From NCBI GenBank assembly GCA_015067705.1, contig SVLW01000011.1, positions 1-61,213 of the forward strand: a DNA stretch of 61,213 nucleotides, in the 5' to 3' direction. The notes under the pieces are model-generated. The model had not been told where the DNA came from. It searched no databases and saw only the letters and a list, made by a program, of their open reading frames with translations. The stretch is from Oscillospiraceae bacterium. GTDB lineage: Bacteria > Bacillota > Clostridia > Oscillospirales > QAMX01. Made by a program: the position numbers and the translations under genes. Positions within the stretch are counted from its first letter, which is position 1; every line of letters begins with the position of its first letter. Below are positions 35,449 through 43,158 of the stretch, one piece after another.

Positions 35449-35476
35449 AGTATAACACCGAATCCTTCGGCATCAA
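35449..35476 (-). promoter_or_regulatory. Promoter of the esterase operon
   Basis: Minus-strand TTGATG (35471-35476) and TATACT (35449-35454) with a 16-bp spacer. Confidence 0.55.
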
Positions 35477-35510
35477 AGATTTTGTCTTTATGATGACAAT
35501 ATCTTCTCAA

Positions 35511-35542
35511 AGAAAAAAAGCCATGAGTTACTCATGGCTTTT
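35511..35542. terminator. Terminator overlapping the end of the Nudix gene
   Basis: GCCATGAG (35520-35527) and CTCATGGC (35531-35538) form a stem whose three-base loop is the Nudix stop codon. A TTTTTTT tract follows on the minus strand. Confidence 0.85.
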
Positions 35543-36151
35543 GGCGGCTTTGACTTTTGGGTTTCGGCGGCGGAGCTGGCGCTTGCGGAGAAGCTCCATC
35601 ACATAGGCCTCCCGCAGGAGGAAGGTGCCGCGGCCGGAGGAAAGCAGATCGGGATGCTCCCGGTATGCCTCCCTGGGCGTCAGGGCGGTGAGATCGATGC
35701 CCAGTTCTTTGGACAGAGCCCGGAGATTGGCCTGGTAGGCCGTGCCGGGCAGTACCTCCGTCAGATGAAAGCCCAGCTCCGCCTCATAGCGGTCCAGACT
35801 CATTTCGCCCCGCTCTTCTTCCACCCGGGCAAAATAGTAGTAGGAGGTCTGGTCAAAGATCTCCTGTCCCCGATAGACACTGCGGCGGATCTCCCGAATC
35901 TTGCCGTATTCCCGGATGCTCTCCGGGATCACGATCAGCCCGGTTTCCTCTAAGGTTTCCCGGATCAGGGTGTCCTGATGGGATTCTCCGCGCTCAATGC
36001 CGCCGCCGGGGAATTTGTAGAAGTCTCCCCGGCTGCTGTGCACCAGAAGGAGCTGATTGCCCCGCTGGATCACGGCGCGCACGGCAAAACGGCGATATCT
36101 GCGCCAGGCCGGATCATAGTTTTTCAGGTCCAATGTGGTCAGTGTCCGCAC
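35528..36151 (-). CDS. Nudix hydrolase
   Basis: A 207-residue protein with the Nudix box GGGIERGES...RETLEETGL near residues 48-70, which binds metal and the diphosphate of nucleoside-diphosphate-X substrates. The GTG start at 36151 is chosen because AAAGGAGG ends nine bases upstream; an ATG-started frame begins 28 codons earlier without a ribosome site. The C-terminal 60 residues are basic (RKRQLRRRNPKVKAAK) and beyond the usual domain. The substrate is not evident. It is a single gene that ends in a terminator. Confidence 0.85.
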   Translation of the reverse strand: MRTLTTLDLKNYDPAWRRYRRFAVRAVIQRGNQLLLVHSSRGDFYKFPGGGIERGESHQDTLIRETLEETGLIVIPESIREYGKIREIRRSVYRGQEIFDQTSYYYFARVEEERGEMSLDRYEAELGFHLTEVLPGTAYQANLRALSKELGIDLTALTPREAYREHPDLLSSGRGTFLLREAYVMELLRKRQLRRRNPKVKAAKSHE

Positions 36152-36251
36152 GATTCGCCGCCTCCTTTGCTGATCTCTCTCTTTATGGTATACCGCTTTC
36201 CGGGAAAAATCAAGGAATCCGGCCGAATTTTTCAAAAAGAATTTCGATTTC

Positions 36252-36280
36252 TTGAGGATAACCCGGAATTATGCTATACT
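36252..36280 (+). promoter_or_regulatory. Promoter of the AraC-family regulator
   Basis: TTGAGG (36252-36257) and TATACT (36275-36280) with a 17-bp spacer. A second TATACT at 36344-36349 lacks a good -35. Confidence 0.6.
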
Positions 36281-36368
36281 GCGGGCAGGAGAACCGTTAT
36301 TTCCTGTCTGGATACTGTCGGGCAAGGGCGGGACATGATCTGTTATACTGGGAATCGAGGTGAGAAAC

Positions 36369-37202
36369 ATGGAATGGATGGAACGAATGAATGGGGCGAT
36401 CGATTATCTGGAAGCGCATCTGACGGATGAGATCGACTGGACGGAGCTTTCCCGCCGCGCCGCCTGTCCGGAGGAGGCCTTCCGCCGCACGTTTTCCCAG
36501 ATCACCGGTGTATCGGTGGCAGAGTATATTCGCCGCCGCAGACTGACGCTTGCGGCCTGGGATCTGCAGAACACGGACCAGCGGGTGATCGATATCGCGC
36601 TGCGCTATGGCTATGAGTCTGCGGATGCCTTCCGCGTGGCCTTTCGCCGCCTGCACGGGATCTCCCCCACAGAGGCCCGACGGGACGGCGTTCGGATGAC
36701 CTTTTACTGCCGGATCTCTTTGAAAGTGACCATCAAGGGGGTGGATCGGATGGATTATAAGATCGTGTCGCGGGATGCCTTTCGGGTCATGGGCATCCGC
36801 CGGGTCACGCCTTATGGCGGCGGCACCTGGGCGCTGGTGAAATCGGACGGCAGCGGGGAGCGCTTCCGGGAACGGTTCGGGAAATTCTTTGATCTGGGGA
36901 TCTGCTTCGGCTTTTTCCCGGACGGCAGCAACGACAATATGTGCGCCATTCAGTGGGACGGGGAGGACATGCCGGAATACGACAGCTATGCATATACGCC
37001 CCACACCTGGCTGGAATTTGAGGCGAAGGGGAAGATCTCCGACGGGGTCCTGGGCGAGGTGTGGCACCGGGTCAATACGGAATTCCTGCCCCAGAGCAAG
37101 TATGAAAAGTGCGCCCCCACCATTGAGCGTTATGTGATCTGGGACGAGGAGCGGGATCTGTGCCATGTGGACATCCTGCTGCCGGTGTCTGAAAAAGAAT
37201 AG
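36369..37202 (+). CDS. AraC family regulator with GyrI-like effector-binding domain
   Basis: A 277-residue two-domain regulator. The first 105 residues are an AraC DNA-binding domain with two helix-turn-helices (WTELSRRAACPEEAFRRTFS, then IDIALRYGYESADAFRVAFR). The C-terminal 150 residues form a GyrI-like/SOUL-type effector domain (DYKIVSRDAFRVMGIRRVTP, WLEFEAKGKI). This order is that of Rob/SoxS-like drug-responsive regulators. The ATG at 36369 follows GAGGTGAG; a GTG nine bases upstream is in frame but less likely. It converges on an ABC ATPase gene, not a transporter it clearly controls. Confidence 0.87.
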   Translation: MEWMERMNGAIDYLEAHLTDEIDWTELSRRAACPEEAFRRTFSQITGVSVAEYIRRRRLTLAAWDLQNTDQRVIDIALRYGYESADAFRVAFRRLHGISPTEARRDGVRMTFYCRISLKVTIKGVDRMDYKIVSRDAFRVMGIRRVTPYGGGTWALVKSDGSGERFRERFGKFFDLGICFGFFPDGSNDNMCAIQWDGEDMPEYDSYAYTPHTWLEFEAKGKISDGVLGEVWHRVNTEFLPQSKYEKCAPTIERYVIWDEERDLCHVDILLPVSEKE

Positions 37203-37242
37203 AGTCCTGCCCGGTGTGCCAATGCGGCGTACCGGGCTTTCT

Positions 37243-37911
37243 TTAACGATCCTGCGTGATGCGGCCGTTTTCGATGGTGATGCGGCGCTCTGCCTCTGCG
37301 GCGGCGGAGAGATCGTGGGTGATGAGAAGGATGGTATGCCCATCCCGGTGGAGTTCGTGGAGGAGCGCCATACAGCGCTTCGCCGCCTCAGGGTCCAGAC
37401 TGCCGGTGGGCTCGTCCGCCAGCAGTAAGGGCGGATCCGCCGCAATGGCCCGGGCGATGGCCACCCGCTGCTGCTGGCCGCCGGAGAGCTCCGCCGGGAA
37501 ATGCCGGCGGCGTTCGGAGAGCCCCACCCGGTCAAGCGCCGCCTCCGCCAGTCTCCGCCGCGCTTTCCCGGAAAGCCCCCGGAACAAAAGCGGCAGCTCT
37601 GCATTCTCAAGGGCCGTCAGATGCGGCGCCAGGTGATAATTCTGGAAGATGAATCCGATCTGCTCGTTCCGGGCCCGGGCCCGGAGAATGGGGGAGGCCG
37701 TGGCAAGCTCCCGCCCGGAGAGGCGATAGCTGCCGGCGGTTGGGGTGTCGAGACAGCCGATCAGATTCATCAGCGTGGTCTTTCCGCTGCCGGAACGGCC
37801 GATAATGGCGGCGAATTCCCCCTGATTGACCCGCAGATCGATCCCTCTCAGGGCATAGACCGGCGACACTTTCCGGGGATAGGCCTTTTCAATGGCCCGC
37901 ATTTCGATCAT
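37243..37911 (-). CDS. ABC transporter ATP-binding protein, MacB/LolD type
   Basis: A 222-residue ATPase. Walker A is IIGRSGSGKTTLMN, the Q-loop is FIFQNYHLAPHLTA, the signature LSGGQQQRVAIARAI, Walker B LLLADEPTGSLD and the switch ITHD. The LADEPTG form and the RxNxxIGFIFQ element are typical of MacB/FtsE/LolD transporters of peptides, lipids or drugs. The ATG at 37911 follows AAAGGAAG; the much longer frame upstream overlaps the next gene promoter. No permease gene lies beside it, so its membrane partner is elsewhere or lost. Confidence 0.87.
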   Translation of the reverse strand: MIEMRAIEKAYPRKVSPVYALRGIDLRVNQGEFAAIIGRSGSGKTTLMNLIGCLDTPTAGSYRLSGRELATASPILRARARNEQIGFIFQNYHLAPHLTALENAELPLLFRGLSGKARRRLAEAALDRVGLSERRRHFPAELSGGQQQRVAIARAIAADPPLLLADEPTGSLDPEAAKRCMALLHELHRDGHTILLITHDLSAAAEAERRITIENGRITQDR

Positions 37912-37988
37912 GACTGCACACTTCCTTTCGCTAAACAGTTTCTCCCATATGCAGGAAATCATACAGAACGTTTGTTTTATTTTTGGTA

Positions 37989-38017
37989 TTGACAGAACGG
38001 GGAAAACGGGGTACAAT
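37989..38017 (+). promoter_or_regulatory. Promoter of the topoisomerase pair
   Basis: TTGACA (37989-37994) and TACAAT (38012-38017) with a 17-bp spacer. Confidence 0.8.
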
Positions 38018-38073
38018 AATATGTCATTATGTGCCAATCCGGCAGTAAAATATGAGAATAAGGCAGGGTTATC

Positions 38074-40053
38074 ATGGCAAAACGTGCCGCTTATGACAAC
38101 GAAAGTATTTCCATGCTGAAAGGCGCGGAAAGAGTGCGCCGCCGTCCTGCGGTCATCTTTGGTTCCGACGGAATCGATGGCTGTCAGCACGCAGTATTTG
38201 AGATTTTATCAAACTCCATCGACGAGGCAAGAGAAGGCTACGGCGATGTGATCAACGTCACCCGGTATCTGGACCACTCCATCGAGGTGGAGGACTTTGG
38301 CCGCGGTGTGCCGGTGGACTATAACGAGCGAGAGGGCCGCTATAACTGGGAGCTCATCTATTGCGAGATGTACGCCGGCGGCAAGTATCATAACGACTCC
38401 GGCGAGAACTATGAGTTCTCCCTGGGCTTAAACGGCCTGGGCGCCTGTGCCACCCAGTATTCCTCCGAGTATATGGACGTGGTGGTACGCCGGGACGGAT
38501 TCCGCTATGATCTGCATTTTGAGCGGGGCGAGATCGTGGGCAAGATGAAGAAGGAGCCCGTCGATCGGAAAAAGACCGGCACCCTCCATCGCTGGAAGCC
38601 GGATCTCCAGGTCTTTACCGATATCAACGTCCCCCTTTCCTATTACGAGGATATCTTGAAACGTCAGGCCGTGGTGAATGCGGGCCTGAAGTTCGTGTTC
38701 CGCAATGAAGTCAGCGCCGGGAAATTCGAGACGAAGGAATTCCTCTATGAAAACGGCATTGCCGACTATGTGGCGGAGCTGACGGGCGAGAACGCCATGA
38801 CCGGCATCCAGACCTGGAGCGCTGAGCGCCGTGGCCGCGACCGCGCGGACAAGCCGGACTATAAACTGAAAATCGGCCTGTCCTTCTGCTTCTCCAATGT
38901 GGTGAATCTGGCGGAATATTATCATAACTCCTCCTGGCTGGAGTACGGCGGATCGCCGGCCAATGCGGTGAAGAATGCCTTTATTTATGCCATTGACAAT
39001 TATCTCCGGCAGAATAACCGCTATAATAAAAACGAGAGCCGCATCACTGCGGCGGACGTGTTCGATTGTCTCGTCATCGTCACAAACTGCTTCTCCACCC
39101 AGACCTCCTATGAAAACCAGACCAAGAAGGCCATCACCAATAAGTTTATCCAGGAAGCCATGACGGAGTTCCTGCGCGCCCAGCTGGAGGTCTATTTCAT
39201 CGAGAACCGCGCCGATGCCGACCGCATCACGGCTCAGGTTCTGGTGAATAAGCGCAGCCGCGAGCAGGCGGAAACCGCCCGCCAGAACATGAAGAAAAAG
39301 CTCACCAGCAATATCGATATTGCCAACCGGGTGCAGAAGTTCGTGGACTGCCGCACCAAGGATGTGGCGAGACGGGAGCTTTATATCGTGGAGGGCGACT
39401 CGGCCCTCGGTTCTGTCAAGCTGGGCCGGGACGCGGAGTTCCAGGCCATTATGCCGGTGCGCGGCAAGATCTTAAACTGTCTCAAGGTGGACTACGGCCG
39501 CATCTTCAAGAGCGATATCATCACCGACCTGATCAAGGTGTTAGGCTGCGGCGTGGAAGTGAAGAAACATGTGAAGGATATTGCGGAGTTTGATCTTTCG
39601 AATCTCCGCTGGAACAAAGTGGTCATCTGCACCGATGCGGACGTGGACGGCTTCCATATCCGCACCATGATCCTGGCCATGCTCTATCGCCTGACGCCCA
39701 CCCTCATCGAGAAGGGCTATGTCTATATTGCGGAGAGCCCGCTTTTTGAGATCGAGACCCGTGACGGCTCCCTCTTTGCCTATAACGAGCGGGAAAAGGC
39801 GGAGATCATTGAGAGCCTTGGCAAGACGAAATACACCCTGAACCGCTCCAAGGGCCTTGGCGAGAACGAGCCGGAGATGATGTGGCAGACCACCATGAAC
39901 CCGGCCACCCGCCGCCTGATCCGCGTCATGCCCGAGGACGCCGCCAGAACGGCCGAGATGTTCGAACTTCTCTTGGGTGACAATTTATCCGGCCGTAAGG
40001 AATACATTGCGGAAAACGGCGCTCAGTACCTGGAGCTTGCCGATATTTCATAA
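38074..40053 (+). CDS. Type IIA topoisomerase subunit B (ParE/GyrB-like, divergent)
   Basis: A 659-residue ATPase subunit. The GHKL site is EILSNSIDEAREGYGDVI (catalytic Glu and metal Asn), followed by VEDFGRGVPVD and GLNGLGACATQYSS. The toprim domain has YIVEGDSALGSVKLGRDAEF near residue 439 and CTDADVDGFHIRTM. Compared with canonical GyrB, EGDSAGGSAKQGRD has become EGDSALGSVKLGRD, so it belongs to a divergent clostridial group. It could be topoisomerase IV or a second gyrase-like enzyme. The partner A subunit starts 15 bases later. Confidence 0.88.
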   Translation: MAKRAAYDNESISMLKGAERVRRRPAVIFGSDGIDGCQHAVFEILSNSIDEAREGYGDVINVTRYLDHSIEVEDFGRGVPVDYNEREGRYNWELIYCEMYAGGKYHNDSGENYEFSLGLNGLGACATQYSSEYMDVVVRRDGFRYDLHFERGEIVGKMKKEPVDRKKTGTLHRWKPDLQVFTDINVPLSYYEDILKRQAVVNAGLKFVFRNEVSAGKFETKEFLYENGIADYVAELTGENAMTGIQTWSAERRGRDRADKPDYKLKIGLSFCFSNVVNLAEYYHNSSWLEYGGSPANAVKNAFIYAIDNYLRQNNRYNKNESRITAADVFDCLVIVTNCFSTQTSYENQTKKAITNKFIQEAMTEFLRAQLEVYFIENRADADRITAQVLVNKRSREQAETARQNMKKKLTSNIDIANRVQKFVDCRTKDVARRELYIVEGDSALGSVKLGRDAEFQAIMPVRGKILNCLKVDYGRIFKSDIITDLIKVLGCGVEVKKHVKDIAEFDLSNLRWNKVVICTDADVDGFHIRTMILAMLYRLTPTLIEKGYVYIAESPLFEIETRDGSLFAYNEREKAEIIESLGKTKYTLNRSKGLGENEPEMMWQTTMNPATRRLIRVMPEDAARTAEMFELLLGDNLSGRKEYIAENGAQYLELADIS

Positions 40054-40068
40054 GAGTAGGAGAACGCT

Positions 40069-42306
40069 ATGCCTCCCAAGAAAAAAGACCCCAAAGCCCC
40101 AAAGAGAGGGGCGGAAGAGATGATCCCCGCCATGATTGACGAGCAGGGCATCACCGAAACGCTGACCACCAATTTCATGCCCTATGCCATCAGCGTCATC
40201 GTGTCCCGTGCCATCCCGGAGATCGACGGCTTTAAGCCCTCTCACCGCAAGCTCCTTTATACCATGTATAAAATGAACCTGCTCCATGGCCAGCGCACCA
40301 AGAGCGCAAACGTGGTGGGCCAGACCATGAAGCTGAATCCCCACGGCGACCAGGCCATTTATGACACCCTGGTGCGTCTGGCCCGGGGCAACGGCGCCCT
40401 GCTGCATCCTCTGGTGGACTCCAAGGGCAACTTCGGTAAGTGCTATTCCCGTGATATGGCTTATGCTGCGCCCCGATATACGGAGGTGAAGCTGGAGGCC
40501 ATCACGGCGGAGCTTTTTCGGGACATCGATCAGGATGCCGTGGACTTTGTCCCCAACTATGATAACACCATGCAGGAGCCCACGCTGCTGCCCACGGCCT
40601 TCCCCAATGTCATCGTGAATGCCAATCAGGGTATCGCCGTCGGCATGGCCAGTACTCTCTGCAGCTTTAATCTGGCGGAGGTCTGCCGCACCACGGTGGA
40701 GCTGATCCGCAATCCCCGGCATGATATTCTCTCCACCCTCACCGCCCCGGATTTCCCCACCGGCGGCGAGCTGATCTATAACCGCGCCCAGCTGGAGCAG
40801 ATCTATGAGACGGGCCGCGGCTCCTTCCGGGTGCGCGCCAGATGGCGTTATGAGAAGCAGGGGAATCTCATCGAGATCTTTGAAATTCCCTACACCACTA
40901 CCGTGGAGGCTATCATGGACCGCACGGCGGAGCTTATTAAGGCCGGCCGTGTGAAGGAAATTGCGGATATGCGCGACGAGACCGACTTGAACGGTCTGAA
41001 GCTGACCATTGACTTAAAACGCGGCGTGGACGCGGAGCGGCTCATGCAGAAGCTTTTCAAGCTGACGCCGCTGGAGGACAGCTTTAGCTGTAACTTCAAT
41101 ATCCTCATTGCCGGTACGCCCATGGTGCTTGGCGTGCGGCAGATCCTTGAGGAGTGGACGGCCTGGCGCACGGAGTGCATCCGGAGAAGAGTGTTCTTTG
41201 ATCTGGGCAAAAAGAAAGACCGCCTGCATCTTCTGCGGGGTCTTTCCAAGATTTTGCTGGATATCGACCGCGCCATCGCCATCATCCGGGAGACGGAGGA
41301 GGAGAGCGAGGTCATCCCCAATCTGATGATCGGCTTTGGCATCGATGAGCGCCAGGCCGAATTCGTGGCGGAGATCCGCCTCCGCAATATCAACCGCCAG
41401 TATATCTTAAAGCGTGTGGACGAGACCTCTTCTCTTGAGAAGGAGATCGAGGAACTGGAGGCACTGGTTGCCAGCAAGGCAAAGCTGCGGAACGTGATCA
41501 TTCGCGAGCTGAACGAGATCGCCAAGAAGTACGGCGAGCCCCGCCGCACCCAGATCATCGAAGAGAGCGAGACCCAGGACTTTGAGGAAGAGGATGCAGC
41601 GCCGGACTATCCCGTGCACGTGTTCCTCTCCCGGGAGGGCTATTTCAAAAAAGTCACGCCCCAGTCCCTGCGCATGAGCGGCGAACATAAGTGGAAGGAG
41701 GGCGACGCTCTGGCCCAGACCTTTGAGGCCCGCAACGCCGAGGAGATCATCTTCCTGACCAACCGCGCCCAGGCCTATAAGACCCGTCTCTCCGAATTCG
41801 AGGACATGAAGATCAGCGCCCTGGGCAAATATGTGCCCAACGAGCTGGGCATGGACGAGGGCGAGGTGCCGGTCTATGCCTTCCTGCCGGGGGATTATAC
41901 CGGCCACCTCATTTACCTCTTTGAAAACGGCAAGGCGGCCCGCGTCGCCGCCGCTACCTTTGAGACCAAGACCAACCGCCGCCGCCTGACCTCCGCCTAT
42001 AGCGACAAGTCGCCGCTTGTGGGCGTCTACCACATCCGGGAGGATCTGGAGATCGGTCTCTTTACCTCCGCAGGACGTCTGCTCCTTCTGAATACCGCCA
42101 TGCTGACGCCCAAGACCACCCGCGACACCATCGGTGTGGCCGTGATGACGCTGAAGCCCAATCAGACCGTAACTGCCACGAAGCCCCTGGCAGAGCTGAC
42201 GCTTGCCGACCCCAAGCGCTATCGTTCCCGCACGCTGCCGGCCGCCGGCATGAAGCTGGCTGCGGGGGATCAGTTTGAGCAGCAGCTGACCTTGGAGCTT
42301 CTGTAA
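40069..42306 (+). CDS. Type IIA topoisomerase subunit A (ParC/GyrA-like, divergent)
   Basis: A 745-residue DNA-cleaving subunit. A lysine-rich start (MPPKKKDPKAPKRG) precedes the breakage domain; the catalytic tyrosine is Tyr137 in AAPRYTEVKLE, and the quinolone region is HGDQAIYDTLVRLAR near residue 103. The canonical GyrA box QRRGGKG is absent from the C-terminal beta-pinwheel, which favours a decatenating, topoisomerase IV-like role. The linked B subunit shares the promoter. In the quinolone region the residue after HGD is Gln where GyrA usually has Ser or Thr, which could lower quinolone binding. Confidence 0.88.
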   Translation: MPPKKKDPKAPKRGAEEMIPAMIDEQGITETLTTNFMPYAISVIVSRAIPEIDGFKPSHRKLLYTMYKMNLLHGQRTKSANVVGQTMKLNPHGDQAIYDTLVRLARGNGALLHPLVDSKGNFGKCYSRDMAYAAPRYTEVKLEAITAELFRDIDQDAVDFVPNYDNTMQEPTLLPTAFPNVIVNANQGIAVGMASTLCSFNLAEVCRTTVELIRNPRHDILSTLTAPDFPTGGELIYNRAQLEQIYETGRGSFRVRARWRYEKQGNLIEIFEIPYTTTVEAIMDRTAELIKAGRVKEIADMRDETDLNGLKLTIDLKRGVDAERLMQKLFKLTPLEDSFSCNFNILIAGTPMVLGVRQILEEWTAWRTECIRRRVFFDLGKKKDRLHLLRGLSKILLDIDRAIAIIRETEEESEVIPNLMIGFGIDERQAEFVAEIRLRNINRQYILKRVDETSSLEKEIEELEALVASKAKLRNVIIRELNEIAKKYGEPRRTQIIEESETQDFEEEDAAPDYPVHVFLSREGYFKKVTPQSLRMSGEHKWKEGDALAQTFEARNAEEIIFLTNRAQAYKTRLSEFEDMKISALGKYVPNELGMDEGEVPVYAFLPGDYTGHLIYLFENGKAARVAAATFETKTNRRRLTSAYSDKSPLVGVYHIREDLEIGLFTSAGRLLLLNTAMLTPKTTRDTIGVAVMTLKPNQTVTATKPLAELTLADPKRYRSRTLPAAGMKLAAGDQFEQQLTLELL

Positions 42307-42308
42307 GC

Positions 42309-42707
42309 TTACCGGGTACGCAATGCCGCGGCGCAGAGAGCCCCCGCCGTGCTGCCGCCCATGACCGCCGCCAGCACCCAGGGCAGTTCCCGCCAGTTTG
42401 TGATGCCGGGGCATACCGCACTGATGAGAAAAAGCAGCAGGAGATACAGGCCGCCGGCCGCCAGCCCCATGGGCAGGATCCGGCGGCCTGATGCTTTGCC
42501 CGTGAGAAAGCCCGAGAGCACCGTGCCGGGCACGGCACTGAGGGCCGCGGCGCTGCGCAGCGTCTCCGGCAGGAGGCCGTGGGAGATCAGGATCGCCAGA
42601 AGGAAGAGCAAGAACAGGGACAGGATCATCCCGCATGCGGTGAACAGCAAGAGCCGATAGCAGATCCCGGATGCGCCCGGCTCCGGATGTGTACTCGTTT
42701 TCGCCAT
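42309..42707 (-). CDS. TIGR04086 family membrane protein
   Basis: A 132-residue protein with four membrane helices (GMILSLFLLFLLAILI, AVPGTVLSGFLTG, LAAGGLYLLLLFLI, WVLAAVMGGSTAGALCAA). Size, helix pattern and position next to yajC match the clostridial TIGR04086 family, whose function is unknown. Its ATG follows the T tract of a hairpin that ends the yajC transcript; the GGAGGG ribosome site lies in the 3' arm of that hairpin. Its end lies two bases from the end of the convergent topoisomerase gene with no terminator between. Confidence 0.72.
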   Translation of the reverse strand: MAKTSTHPEPGASGICYRLLLFTACGMILSLFLLFLLAILISHGLLPETLRSAAALSAVPGTVLSGFLTGKASGRRILPMGLAAGGLYLLLLFLISAVCPGITNWRELPWVLAAVMGGSTAGALCAAALRTR

Positions 42708-42710
42708 AAA

Positions 42711-42760
42711 AAATCCCTCCGAACCATATTCTCACGAGAATATATGTCCGGAGGGGTTTT
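42711..42760. terminator. Terminator after yajC containing the next ribosome site
   Basis: CCCTCCG (42715-42721) pairs with CGGAGGG (42749-42755) around an inner ATATTCTC/GAGAATAT stem. On the minus strand the 3' arm reads CGGAGGG and is followed by ATTTTTT and the ATG of the next gene, so GGAGGG serves as its ribosome site. Confidence 0.75.
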
Positions 42761-42777
42761 CTTATGCGGGATGAAAC

Positions 42778-43119
42778 TTAGTCAGAGATCTTCTGCTCCT
42801 TGGCAGCAATGGCCCAGCGCATGACGCGGATCTTCACGGAATCAGCGCCGGTCTGCAGGGTGATCTGGTCGTCCTTGATGTTGGTGACCTTGCCTACGAT
42901 ACCGCCGCGAGTGGTGACCACGTCGCCCACTTCCAGGTTATTGCGCATGGCTTCATCGGCCTTCTCGCGCTTGCGCTGCGGACGGATCAGGATGAAGTAG
43001 AACACGATGATGATAAACGCAAAGGGGAGAATCTGGACCAGCATATCCACGGTGGTCATCTCGCCGGCTGCTGCGGTGGCGGTGGGAGCCATCAGACTGG
43101 CTGCAAAATTTGCAAACAT
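42778..43119 (-). CDS. yajC: Preprotein translocase subunit YajC
   Basis: A 113-residue protein with one membrane helix (LPFAFIIIVFYFILIRPQRK) and a cytoplasmic domain with VGDVVTTRGGIVGKVTNI, the standard YajC pattern. YajC joins the SecDF complex and assists secretion. The N-terminal 28 residues before the helix are longer than in many homologues and poor in charge. It lies 39 bases downstream of gpmI in the glycolytic operon and is followed by the terminator noted above. secDF is not in the window. Confidence 0.93.
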   Translation of the reverse strand: MFANFAASLMAPTATAAAGEMTTVDMLVQILPFAFIIIVFYFILIRPQRKREKADEAMRNNLEVGDVVTTRGGIVGKVTNIKDDQITLQTGADSVKIRVMRWAIAAKEQKISD

Positions 43120-43158
43120 TTCGGTGTACCTCCAAAGGTGTAATGGGAAATGGTGGAA

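Noticed and set aside
37912-38190. N-terminal extension of the ABC ATPase frame
   Set aside because: It overlaps the promoter and start of the topoisomerase gene and matches no ABC domain; a good start lies at 37911.
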